Positions 33,618 through 41,841 of a stretch of DNA of 64,000 nt are shown one piece after another. Source of the stretch: Opitutaceae bacterium (GTDB lineage: Bacteria > Verrucomicrobiota > Verrucomicrobiia > Opitutales > Opitutaceae); the NCBI GenBank assembly GCA_016715765.1, contig JADJZJ010000023.1, positions 3,661 to 67,660 on the forward strand, given 5' to 3'. Each line of letters begins with the position of its first letter. The stretch's first letter is position 1. The notes beneath the pieces are model-generated. The model had not been told where the DNA came from and made no database searches. It saw only the letters and a list, made by a program, of their open reading frames with translations. The position numbers and the translations under genes are program-made.

Positions 33618-34531
33618 AGACCGGCGCCTTCGATTTTTCCGGTGCCAGCCGCAAGCAGCTCTTCGAGGGCATCGACGCCGCGCTCGGCGCCGTCGCCGCC
33701 CACGCCCGCGACAAGGCCGCCGGCCAGCACAGCTTCCTCGACATGCTCGCCGACGAAAAACCGGCCAGCAACGGCAAGGGTAACGGCCGGTCTTCGATCC
33801 CGACTCCCCTCTCGCTCCGCCCTGCGCGCCGGCACCACCGACTTCGCCCCGCCGAACGCCTCCAGTTCGAGAAGGAACTGCTCGGCTTCTACGTCACCGG
33901 CCACCCGATGAGCCTCTACGCCGGTCTCGCCGAGGCCATCGACACCCACACGGTGGACGAGCTTATCCGGCAGACCGACCGGGTGGAGTTCCGCCTCTGC
34001 GGCATCGCCGGCAACATCGCCAAGAAACTGTCGAAAAAGGACAACCGCCCCTGGGCGGCCTTCACGCTCGCGACGCGCACGTCGTCGGTGCCGCTCAACA
34101 TGTTTGCCGATGCCTACGCCGCCTACGCGGCCAACCTGCTGCCGGAACAGCCCGTGCTCGTGCAGGGCAACATCATCGGCGGCACCGACGGCGCCCGCAT
34201 CAACGTCAAGGAGTGCTACCCGCTGGACAACTTCGTGACCGGGTCCGTGCGCAAGGTCACCTGGCTCCTGCATCCGCAGCATCCCGAACTGCCGGCCTTC
34301 TTCCATCTCCTGCGCGAAACCGTCAACCGGCAGACCGGCGACACGCGCCTCGAATTCGGTTTCCTGCTCGAGGACCGCATCGCGCCGGTCGCCGAGGTCA
34401 GCGGCGCCCTGTCGTGGAAGCTCACCGCCGCGGTCTTCCAGCAGCTCCGCGCCCACCCCGCCGTCGCCGGCGTGCAGCTCGAAACCAAGCGCCTCGAACT
34501 CAAGCAGGACAGACGGTGGAGCAAGCGGTAG
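33452..34531 (+). CDS. dnaE: DNA polymerase III alpha subunit, C-terminal part of the broken dnaE
   Basis: In the second frame the homology resumes at RLIRFGLAGIKGVGEQAAQK (33452) with the HhH-type region, then runs through VLEHLVKTGAFDFSGASRKQ, FEKELLGFYVTGHPMSLY and an OB-fold-like domain (VEFRLCGIAGNIAKKLSKK) to a stop at 34531. The first ATG in this frame is 33599, so the start of this piece is not a natural gene start. The linker at about 33775-33860 (NGRSSIPTPLSLRPARR) looks unlike a DnaE sequence. The adjacent frame reads SALRAGTTDFAP just before AERLQFEKE, so a further single-base indel near 33857 is possible. Confidence 0.88.
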   Translation, partial: RLIRFGLAGIKGVGEQAAQKIIEEREGHGPFADFEDFTARVDARALNKRVLEHLVKTGAFDFSGASRKQLFEGIDAALGAVAAHARDKAAGQHSFLDMLADEKPASNGKGNGRSSIPTPLSLRPARRHHRLRPAERLQFEKELLGFYVTGHPMSLYAGLAEAIDTHTVDELIRQTDRVEFRLCGIAGNIAKKLSKKDNRPWAAFTLATRTSSVPLNMFADAYAAYAANLLPEQPVLVQGNIIGGTDGARINVKECYPLDNFVTGSVRKVTWLLHPQHPELPAFFHLLRETVNRQTGDTRLEFGFLLEDRIAPVAEVSGALSWKLTAAVFQQLRAHPAVAGVQLETKRLELKQDRRWSKR

Positions 34532-34966
34532 GCGGCATAAGCCAACTGCCGCGATGTAGGGCGGGGTCTCCTCCGCCGCCGGGCCTTCCACCGACGCCAA
34601 GGCTATGGTGGACAAGACGGAGGACAGGTCCGAACCCCGCCTTTCGGCAGTAACGTGAAGCCGGAGCAGCTGCATGCGCCAAAACACCACTCGCTCACGC
34701 TCGTAGCTACAGAGGTCAGATTCACGCCGGTCCCCTCAACCGGCAGCGCAATCTGAACTGTAGGAGCGGCTTTACGCCGCGACGTTGCGCTCACTATCGC
34801 GGCATAAAGCCGCTCCTACAGTAAAGGCAGTCCATTCCGCCCACCGTAAATTGCCGTTCCTCCACCCCCGGACCCATTAGCAAATGAACCACTGCGTCGT
34901 ACCGCCGTTCATAAATATATTCGGGATTTGTGCTGGGGACCGGGCCGCGGCATCCTGCGTGGCGCC
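34532..34966. repeat. Repeat-rich gap with REP-like inverted pair
   Basis: No gene is supported in these 435 bases. They contain a 'gtagggcggggtctcc' half unit (about 34556), a 'ccactcgctcacgctcgtag' unit (34686-34708), and an inverted pair with 26-bp arms at 34757-34782 and 34797-34822 (one mismatch). The pair is of the type GTAGGAGCGGCTTTA-GCCGCGA. The same pair recurs at 54839-54898. It has the head-hairpin shape of REP elements known from Pseudomonas. Confidence 0.85.
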
Positions 34967-35728
34967 ATGATGGATCCGACCCAGCGTTTCTCCGATCGTG
35001 TCGGGCATTACGTGCGCTACCGTCCGGGCTACCCTCCGGCGCTCATCCAATGTCTGCAGCAATACACTGCGCTTGACCACCAATGCACGGTCGCCGATCT
35101 CGGTTCCGGCACCGGCATCTTCACCGCCCTGCTCCTGCCGCTGGCCGACCGCGTGTATGCCGTGGAGCCCAACGCCACCATGCGCGCCGCCGCCGAGCAG
35201 GCGTTGGGCGCCGAGGCAAAATTCAAGTCGGTCGCGGGCCGGGCCGAGGCCACCACGCTGCCCTCGGCCTCGGTTGACCTCATCACCGTGGCCCAGGCGT
35301 TTCATTGGTTCGACCTCAAGGCCTGCCACACCGAGTTTGTCCGCATCCTCAAACCCGGCGGCCAGGTCGCCCTGATCTGGAACGAGCGCCTCACCGACAC
35401 CACGCCGTTTCTGCGCGACTACGAGGACCTCCTGCGGACCGGCACCGCCGATTACAACGAGGTCAACCACGTCCAGTTCGACGACGCGGTGATCGGCCGT
35501 TTCTTCGCCCCGTCCGGGGTGGCAAAGCACACCTTCTCGAATGAGCAAACCTTTGACCTGGAGGGACTCATCGGCCGCGCCCTGTCCTCCTCCTACGTGC
35601 CGAACGTGGGCCAGCCCGGACACGAGGATTTCATGACCGGACTGCGCTCCATCTTCCAGCGTCATGCCCAGGACGGCCGGGTCAGCTTTGAGTACCGGAC
35701 GGTGATCTTCCTCAGTCATTTCGACTGA
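34967..35728 (+). CDS. SAM-dependent methyltransferase, class I (type 11)
   Basis: The 253-residue protein starts at the tandem ATG at 34967. It has motif I VADLGSGTGIFTALLL, the acidic end of strand 2 VYAVEPNATM, SVDLITVAQAFHWFD (motif IV) and RILKPGGQVALIWNER. This is the ubiE/SmtA-like fold. Close relatives are annotated only as class I methyltransferases, and the substrate is unknown. It stands alone, between a repeat-rich gap and the 'aaacgctgatctgcgctaat' inverted repeat. Confidence 0.9.
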   Translation: MMDPTQRFSDRVGHYVRYRPGYPPALIQCLQQYTALDHQCTVADLGSGTGIFTALLLPLADRVYAVEPNATMRAAAEQALGAEAKFKSVAGRAEATTLPSASVDLITVAQAFHWFDLKACHTEFVRILKPGGQVALIWNERLTDTTPFLRDYEDLLRTGTADYNEVNHVQFDDAVIGRFFAPSGVAKHTFSNEQTFDLEGLIGRALSSSYVPNVGQPGHEDFMTGLRSIFQRHAQDGRVSFEYRTVIFLSHFD

Positions 35729-35767
35729 TGCCGATCCGGGCAAATAACCGAAAAAACCGTCTGAAGG

Positions 35768-35842
35768 AAACGCTGATCTGCGCTAATCATCGCTAATCCC
35801 GGCCTTTTCAGCATCAGCGCGGATTAGCGCAGATTAGCGTTT
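35768..35842. repeat. Inverted repeat, 'gctgatctgcgctaatc' family
   Basis: 21-bp arms at 35768-35788 and 35822-35842 match with one mismatch, and the right arm runs into TTTTTT. It could terminate the methyltransferase gene ending at 35728. Confidence 0.85.
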
Positions 35843-35940
35843 TTTCAGCGGTTTGTTTGGCTGCACCTCCGCAACACCGGCGCATTCCCCATTTCAATGT
35901 TTGTCCTCCGCGGGGTTCCGGTCCTGTGTGGGGTCAACTC

Positions 35941-37092
35941 ATGCCCGACCAAGCCACCTTCAATCATGCCGCCCTCGTCCTCGCCGCCATCAGCAGCGAC
36001 CAGCGGGCGGATACGGCGCTGCGCTTTTACTTTGAAAAGCACCGCTATCTCGGGGCCCGCGAAAAGCGTGCGATCAGCCAGACCGTCTTCGCCTATTTCC
36101 GCTGGCTCTCGTGGCTCGACCCGAAACTCTCCCCGCAGCGGCGCCTCGAGGAGGCGGTCGCGCTGCACGAACGCTTCCAGGCCGATGAGAAATCCATCAA
36201 GGCCGAGGCGCTCGCCGTCCGCGCCGTGCCCGACTGGATCTGGTCGGAATTGGAATTCGCCGCCCCGGCGGCCGGGGCGGACCCGTCCGCGGTGAGCCCG
36301 GCGAAGGCCGGTTATCTGCGCCAGCTGCAGCACGATCCCGCCCTCTGGCTCCGCGCCCGTCCCGGCCACGCCCACGCCCTGGCCAAGTCGCTGTTTTCCG
36401 CCGAGACCACCAAGCTCGCCCCGGACGCCGTGCGTTTCACGGGCACGCAGGACCTCTTCAAGACCGAGCAGTTCAAGACCGGCGAATTCGAGATCCAGGA
36501 TCTCGCCTCGCAACTGGTCGGCGTCGCCGCCGCGCCCCTGCCCGGCCAGACTTGGTGGGATGCCTGCGCCGGCGAAGGCGGCAAGACGCTGCACCTCGCC
36601 GACCTGATGTACAACAAGGGCGTGATCTGGGCCACCGACCGCAATTTCAAGCGCCTCGAAACCCTCAAGCGCCGCGCCGCGCGCGCGAAGCTCTTCAACT
36701 ACCGCGCCGCCCTGTGGGACGGTTCCCCCAAGCTTCCCACCAAGACCAAGTTTGACGGCATTCTCGTGGACGCACCCTGCAGCGGCACCGGCACCTGGCA
36801 GCGCAATCCGCACGCCCGCTGGACGACCACAATGGAGGATGTGCGTGAACTCGCCGTCACCCAGGCCGCCCTGCTCAACCACGTCGCCGGTTCGCTCAAG
36901 CCCGGCGGCCGCCTGATCTACGCCGTCTGTACGTTGACCCGCAGCGAAACCACCGCCATCGCCAGCGCCTTCAGTGCCGCGCACCCGGAACTCACCCCCG
37001 AGCCCGTCCTCGGCCGGATCCCGCAGCTCACGCTCTGGCCGCACGAACTGAACGCCAACGGCATGTTCATCGCGGCGTGGAAGAAGGCGTAG
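35941..37092 (+). CDS. RsmB/NOP2-family RNA (cytosine-5) methyltransferase
   Basis: The 383-residue protein starts at the ATG at 35941 (MPDQATFNHAALVLAAISSD). An N-terminal NusB-like helical region of about 130 residues is followed by the catalytic domain, with motif I WWDACAGEGGKTLHLADL, the Pro-Cys motif IV DGILVDAPCSGTGTWQRN and the second cysteine in YAVCTLTRSET. In this family one cysteine attacks cytosine C6 and the other releases the product. The target is probably 16S rRNA, but the region around the second Cys (C-T-L rather than T-C-S) is atypical, so another RNA is possible. Confidence 0.92.
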   Translation: MPDQATFNHAALVLAAISSDQRADTALRFYFEKHRYLGAREKRAISQTVFAYFRWLSWLDPKLSPQRRLEEAVALHERFQADEKSIKAEALAVRAVPDWIWSELEFAAPAAGADPSAVSPAKAGYLRQLQHDPALWLRARPGHAHALAKSLFSAETTKLAPDAVRFTGTQDLFKTEQFKTGEFEIQDLASQLVGVAAAPLPGQTWWDACAGEGGKTLHLADLMYNKGVIWATDRNFKRLETLKRRAARAKLFNYRAALWDGSPKLPTKTKFDGILVDAPCSGTGTWQRNPHARWTTTMEDVRELAVTQAALLNHVAGSLKPGGRLIYAVCTLTRSETTAIASAFSAAHPELTPEPVLGRIPQLTLWPHELNANGMFIAAWKKA

Positions 37093-37306
37093 GCTGAGAA
37101 GCAGGGCAGGTCTCCTCCTGCGCCCCGACTCTGTCGTGGCGCGGAGCTTTAGCCCGCGCTCGTGCGCTGCATCGTGATTATGGACTCTCGAACCAGTGCC
37201 GGCTGAAGACCGGCACTACTGTCTTCCCCTCTCCGGTCTCCGCCACCCGGTGTTTTGCCGCGCTCGACTCTCCCTGCGGTATCGCCCAAGATCGGCCTGC
37301 CCTCCC

Positions 37307-39214
37307 ATGCTTATATCCAACCTGCTCAGGCGGCTGGCTCCGCTGCTGTTGGCCGGATCCTTCCTATCCGCCGCTCCCTCCGTCGAGGAAATCTTCCGCA
37401 AGCCGGCCGTCGCCGGCCCCATGATTGCCGATGATGGCAAGTGGCTCGCCTACTCCGTCTTTGACGAAAAGGACAAGGAGCAGGACGACTACGGCATCAG
37501 CCTGCTCAATCTCGAGACCGGCGAAACCCAGGCGTTCATGGTGGCCGGCAAGTCCACTTATCCGGTGGGCTGGCTGACCGACACCAAACTGGTGATCGGC
37601 GCCTCCCGCCAGGGCTATTCGGTCTACGATGTGAAGAAAAAGAAGGCCCTGTCCTTCAACATGCGCGAGGCCTTCAGCATCATCTCATTTCCCGAGGACA
37701 AACCGGGGCTCATCAACGTCTGGTTCTCGGAATACGACAGCGGGTCGCGCACGGGTCCGGCCCTGATCAACCCCGCCACCGCCGCCGCCCGCGCCAGCGG
37801 CCAGTCCGCCGACCGCTACAATGTCGTCGAGTGGATTGATACGCCCGCAGGCGAACGCCACGGCTTCTTCGGCGACCTGCAGGGCCGCGTGCGCGGCGCC
37901 ATCATGTGGCAGGACAAGGTCCTGCGCTACTTCGTCCGCGCCAATGAAAAGGCCCCGTGGGTGATGCTCAACCTCGATGCGCACGAGGACGGCTTTCTTG
38001 GCTTTGCGGCGGATCCCGCCAAGGTCTATGTTTCCCATGCGATGCCCGGGGATGACGCCCAATGCATCTACCTTTACGATACCGTCACCCAGGCTTTCGG
38101 CGAAAAAGTCTTCGGCGCCGAAGGCATTTCGATGCGCGAGGCCCGGCTCCATTTCTTCCCTCGGGACCTCACCCTGCTCGGAGTCAGTTATGATGGCGAT
38201 CTGCCCAAGGTCCACTGGTTCTCGCCGCGGATGCAGCAGATACAGGAAACGGTCAACGCCAAGCTGCCCGGCCGAGTCTGTATCCTCATCGACAGTGACA
38301 AGGCCGATCAGATATTCGTCGTCGGCGCCTTTGCCGACCGCATCCCGCCGACCTTTTACATCTACAATCACGCGAAGGGCACCTTCGGCGCGCTACCCGA
38401 TCCCTACCCCTGGCTGCGGCAGGCGCCGTTGCTGTCCACCCAGGTAATCCGCTGGCCAGCCCGCGACGGACTCAAGCTCCAGGGCTACCTCACCCTGCCG
38501 GCCAAGCGCGCCGACGGCGTCAAACCGCCGCTCGTGGTGCTCGCCCACGGTGGACCCTGGGTGCGGGATCTTTGGGGTTTCAACCCCGAGGTCCAATTTC
38601 TCGCCACCCGCGGCTACGCCGTCTTCCAGCCCAATTACCGCGGTTCCACCGGTTTCTCGAACGCCATCAGCAAGGCCCAGGCCTACGACTTCAAGGTCAT
38701 GCACGAGGATGTCACCGACGGTGTGCGGCAACTCGCCAAGTCCGGCGTGATCGACCCTGAGCGCATCGGCATCATGGGCGGCAGCTTCGGCGGCTTTCTG
38801 GCCGTCGCCGGCGCCGCCTTCGAGCCCGGTCTCTACAAGTGTGCCGTCACGATCGTCGGAGTCTTTGACTGGGAAAAGATCATCAAGCAGCAAAGCCGCG
38901 ACCGGTTTGATCGCTACAACTACGAGGTCCTGCTGGCCAAGCTGGGGGATCCGAGGGTGGCGAAGGAAAAGTTCGATGCCATCTCGCCGCTGCGCCACGT
39001 CGGCAACATCAAAATCCCCGTCTACATTTCCGCCGGTGAATACGATCCCCGCGTCGACGCTTCCCAGTCGAAGGAGCTTTACGCCGAGCTGAAAAAGCGC
39101 GGCGTGCCCGTCGAGCAATTCATCGCGAGCAAGGAGGGTCACGGCTATTTCGAGACGAAGAGCCGGATCCGCCTCTACCAGGAAATCGCCTCATTCCTCG
39201 AACGGCACCTCTGA
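37307..39214 (+). CDS. S9-family (prolyl oligopeptidase-like) secreted peptidase
   Basis: The 635-residue protein starts at the ATG at 37307 and has a signal peptide (NLLRRLAPLLLAGSFLSAAP). A beta-propeller of about 390 residues (DDGKWLAYSVFDEKDKEQDD) precedes an alpha/beta-hydrolase domain. There the nucleophile Ser is in MGGSFGGFLAVAG, an Asp is near AGEYDPRV and the His is in SKEGHGYFE. Such enzymes cleave oligopeptides; some act as acylaminoacyl peptidases or esterases. It is probably periplasmic. The next gene starts four bases after its stop, so they are likely in one operon. Confidence 0.92.
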   Translation: MLISNLLRRLAPLLLAGSFLSAAPSVEEIFRKPAVAGPMIADDGKWLAYSVFDEKDKEQDDYGISLLNLETGETQAFMVAGKSTYPVGWLTDTKLVIGASRQGYSVYDVKKKKALSFNMREAFSIISFPEDKPGLINVWFSEYDSGSRTGPALINPATAAARASGQSADRYNVVEWIDTPAGERHGFFGDLQGRVRGAIMWQDKVLRYFVRANEKAPWVMLNLDAHEDGFLGFAADPAKVYVSHAMPGDDAQCIYLYDTVTQAFGEKVFGAEGISMREARLHFFPRDLTLLGVSYDGDLPKVHWFSPRMQQIQETVNAKLPGRVCILIDSDKADQIFVVGAFADRIPPTFYIYNHAKGTFGALPDPYPWLRQAPLLSTQVIRWPARDGLKLQGYLTLPAKRADGVKPPLVVLAHGGPWVRDLWGFNPEVQFLATRGYAVFQPNYRGSTGFSNAISKAQAYDFKVMHEDVTDGVRQLAKSGVIDPERIGIMGGSFGGFLAVAGAAFEPGLYKCAVTIVGVFDWEKIIKQQSRDRFDRYNYEVLLAKLGDPRVAKEKFDAISPLRHVGNIKIPVYISAGEYDPRVDASQSKELYAELKKRGVPVEQFIASKEGHGYFETKSRIRLYQEIASFLERHL

Positions 39215-39218
39215 GGCA

Positions 39219-40838
39219 ATGCCGTCCGTGCCGGAAGCTCCCCCGCTGGCGGACAGATTCCTGCCCGCGGCATTCGGTTTCGCCGTGGCGGCGCTGGCGT
39301 GGCTGCGGTTTTCCGAAAACACGGCGGACAACGACCTTTGGGGCCATGTGCTCTATGGTCAGCGGGTGCTCGCCCTCGGCCACCTCGAGCACACCGATGT
39401 CCTCTCCTGGACCGCCGCCGGGCAACCCTGGATCAATCACGAGGTCTTCGCGGAGATTTTCCTCGGGCTGGTGCACCGCCTGGCCGGCGGCACCGGCCTG
39501 TGGCTCGCCATGCTGGTCCTCGCCGCCGTCACCGTGGCCATCGCCCTGCGCGCCGGCGGCGGCCGCGATCGGCGCCGGCAGCTGGCCGCGCTCGGCCTCT
39601 TCGCCGTCTCCATTAATTTCATCGCGCTCGGTTACGCCGTGCGACCGCAGCTGTTCACCATGCTGGCCTTCGTCGTGCTGCTGGTCCTGCTGCGGCGCTT
39701 TTTCAACGGGCAGTTCCATTGGGGCCTCGCCGTGCCGTGGCTTTTCGCGGCCTGGACAAATCTGCATGGCGGCTATTTCGCCGGCTGGATCATCGTGCTG
39801 CTCGCCGTCGGAACCGAGGGGGCCGCCGCCCTCCGGCCGGCCCTGATCCAAAGGCTGCGTTTCGCCCCGCCGGTTCCGGTCCGCTGGTGGCTGCCGCCGG
39901 CGATGGCCGTCACCACCACGGTCGCCCTCGCGCTCAACCCCTGGGGCTTCGAACTCGTGCGCTGGACCTTCCAAACGCTGCTGCTGCCCCGGCCCCAGAT
40001 CTCCGAGTGGCAGCCGCCGGGACTGACGGCGGGGGCGATGGCCTTTTATCTCCTGGTCGCGCTGTCCGCCTCGGCGTGGCTGGGCAGCCGCCTGCCCCGG
40101 CGTCCGTGGGAGGCGGCGACCCTCGTGATGCTGGCGGTCATGGCCGCGCTGCAGCAGCGCCACGCGCCGCTCTTCGCCCTCGCCAACCTGATGCTCACGC
40201 CGCCGCACCTGTGGGATGCGCTGCGCCGGCTCGCCCCGCACTGCGCGGGATTGATCGCGCTCCTCCGCCGCCGGCTGGTGGCACCGGGATTGGCCATCGC
40301 ACTCTGCGCCGCCGGGGCCGCCGGCCTGGCCGCCAGTCTCGCGCCGCCGCGCGAACATCCCTTCACCATCGAAGTCCCGCGCGACATCTACCCGGTCGCC
40401 GCCATTGAATTCATGCGGAGCCACCAACTCACCGGCCGCACCCTGACTTTCTTCGACTGGGGACAGCAGGTCCTGTGGGAGTTGCCCGACAATCCGGTCT
40501 CCTTCGATGGCCGGCTGGATACGGTTTACCCCGCCGCCATCCGGGAGGCCCACTGGCGGTTTTACGCGGGCGGGGCTCCGGGTCCCGGGCTGGATGTGGC
40601 CGCCGCCGCGGTCGCCCTGCTGCCGACTTCCTCCGGCGGGGTTGCCCTGCTCCAGCGCGCGGGTTGGTCACTGGTCTACCGCGATCCCCTGGCCGCCGTG
40701 CTGGTGCAAACCCCCGCGGACCATTCCGCACTTGCCGGGCTGTCGCTGCCCGTGCAAGCCGGTCGCACCGCCACTCAAGGCCGCGTCCCCTTTCCCGACG
40801 CCCTGTCCCCCCTCGCCACTGACCGGCGACCCCGCTGA
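39219..40838 (+). CDS. Multi-pass membrane protein, GT-C-like, unknown substrate
   Basis: The 539-residue protein has about ten hydrophobic segments between residues 14 and 370 and a soluble C-terminal part of about 160 residues. The first loop reads ENTADNDLWGHVLYGQRVLA, with the DNDLWGH acidic motif seen in a widespread, uncharacterised family of polytopic bacterial membrane proteins with a GT-C-like fold. The gene follows the S9 peptidase by four bases and overlaps the next methyltransferase by one base (TGATG), so all three are probably one transcript. No function can be named from sequence. Confidence 0.75.
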   Translation: MPSVPEAPPLADRFLPAAFGFAVAALAWLRFSENTADNDLWGHVLYGQRVLALGHLEHTDVLSWTAAGQPWINHEVFAEIFLGLVHRLAGGTGLWLAMLVLAAVTVAIALRAGGGRDRRRQLAALGLFAVSINFIALGYAVRPQLFTMLAFVVLLVLLRRFFNGQFHWGLAVPWLFAAWTNLHGGYFAGWIIVLLAVGTEGAAALRPALIQRLRFAPPVPVRWWLPPAMAVTTTVALALNPWGFELVRWTFQTLLLPRPQISEWQPPGLTAGAMAFYLLVALSASAWLGSRLPRRPWEAATLVMLAVMAALQQRHAPLFALANLMLTPPHLWDALRRLAPHCAGLIALLRRRLVAPGLAIALCAAGAAGLAASLAPPREHPFTIEVPRDIYPVAAIEFMRSHQLTGRTLTFFDWGQQVLWELPDNPVSFDGRLDTVYPAAIREAHWRFYAGGAPGPGLDVAAAAVALLPTSSGGVALLQRAGWSLVYRDPLAAVLVQTPADHSALAGLSLPVQAGRTATQGRVPFPDALSPLATDRRPR

Positions 40839-41626
40839 TGCCCGCCACCTCCCGCAAGAAAATCTCCCGCGCGACCGTCCGCGCGGACTTCAACGACCTC
40901 ACGGCCGTGGTGCACTACACCCGCGCCGCGCATACCCTCGGGCTCTGGGCCTCGGAGCGCATTTTGATCGACCGTTACTTCCCGGACAAGAACGCCCGCC
41001 TGCTCGAGGCCGGCTGCGGCGCCGGCCGCGTCGCCGTGGCGCTCTGGGAGCTCGGTTACCGCCAGCTCCACGCGTTCGACTTCGCCGAGGAACTGCTCGC
41101 GCAGGCGCAGAGCCTGGTGATTGAACGCAACGCGCAGATCACCCTCTTCCACGCCGACGCCACGCGACTCGGCCTTTGTCACGTAATACGTGACAAAGCA
41201 TTCGACGGCGTGCTCTTCATGTTCAACGGCCTCATGCAGATTCCGCTGCGGCGCAACCGGCGCCGGGCGCTGCGGCAGCTCGCGGCCGTCTGCCGGCCGG
41301 GGGCGACCTTTCTCTTCACCACGCACGACCGCAACAGCTCGCCGGCCGAGCAGGCGCTCTGGCGCCTCGAATCCAGGCGCTGGGCCCAGGGCCGGCAGGA
41401 TCCGATCCTGCGCGAATACGGCGACCGCTACTTCGAGGAGGACGGCACCGGCCGCACCTTCATGCACCTGCCCGACCGCGCCGAGATCCTCGCCGACCTG
41501 CGCGCCACGGGCTGGGCGCACGTGCACGACGTCCTGCGCCGCGCCGTCGCCCCCGAGGCGCGGGCCGTGCGCGAGTTCTCCGACGAGTGCCGCTTCTGGG
41601 TGGCCCGAAAACCGGCGCAGACTTAA
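40838..41626 (+). CDS. SAM-dependent methyltransferase with a palindromic repeat inside the gene
   Basis: The 262-residue protein has motif I LLEAGCGAGRVAVALWELG, HAFDFAEELLAQAQ and GATFLFTTHDRN; it is a class I methyltransferase with unknown target. Codons 113-120 (41174-41198) are LCHVIRDK and are encoded entirely by the 25-bp palindrome otherwise found in the 20-kb intergenic region. They sit between DATRLG and AFDGVLFMFNG, where related methyltransferases have a short loop (F-A-D-x-S-F-D). The reading frame is kept open, and the insertion would extend a surface loop next to the substrate pocket. Start: the ATG overlapping the previous stop. Confidence 0.88.
   Translation: MPATSRKKISRATVRADFNDLTAVVHYTRAAHTLGLWASERILIDRYFPDKNARLLEAGCGAGRVAVALWELGYRQLHAFDFAEELLAQAQSLVIERNAQITLFHADATRLGLCHVIRDKAFDGVLFMFNGLMQIPLRRNRRRALRQLAAVCRPGATFLFTTHDRNSSPAEQALWRLESRRWAQGRQDPILREYGDRYFEEDGTGRTFMHLPDRAEILADLRATGWAHVHDVLRRAVAPEARAVREFSDECRFWVARKPAQT
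41174..41198. repeat. 25-bp palindrome TTGTCACGTA-N-TACGTGACAA, copy 4, inside a coding sequence
   Basis: It is identical over all 25 bases to the copy at 19948-19972. It lies in-frame within the methyltransferase gene at 40838-41626. No other copy of this palindrome inside a gene was seen in the window. Confidence 0.95.
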
Positions 41627-41648
41627 CCACGGCTTTTACGGTTCAGAA

Positions 41649-41760
41649 GTTAACCACAAAGAACACAAATTTCTAAAAGCGATGGTTGCGTCCGAGGCCC
41701 TTATAAGGGCGCGGGAGGTTTTCCCAACCGGACAGAAACTTTGTGATCTTTGTGGTTAAA
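41649..41760. repeat. Inverted repeat, 'ttaaccacaaagaacacaaa' family
   Basis: Arms at 41649-41670 and about 41738-41760 match with a few mismatches ('ttaaccacaaag' / 'ctttgtggttaa' at the tips). It lies just after the methyltransferase stop at 41626 and before the next gene at 41842. Confidence 0.85.
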
Positions 41761-41841
41761 AAATCAGCCTTCCACTCCAAGTATGGGCCAAACCCTGCCG
41801 CCATGGTTGACCATCGCGCCGACTGCGGGTAGAAGTTTCTC

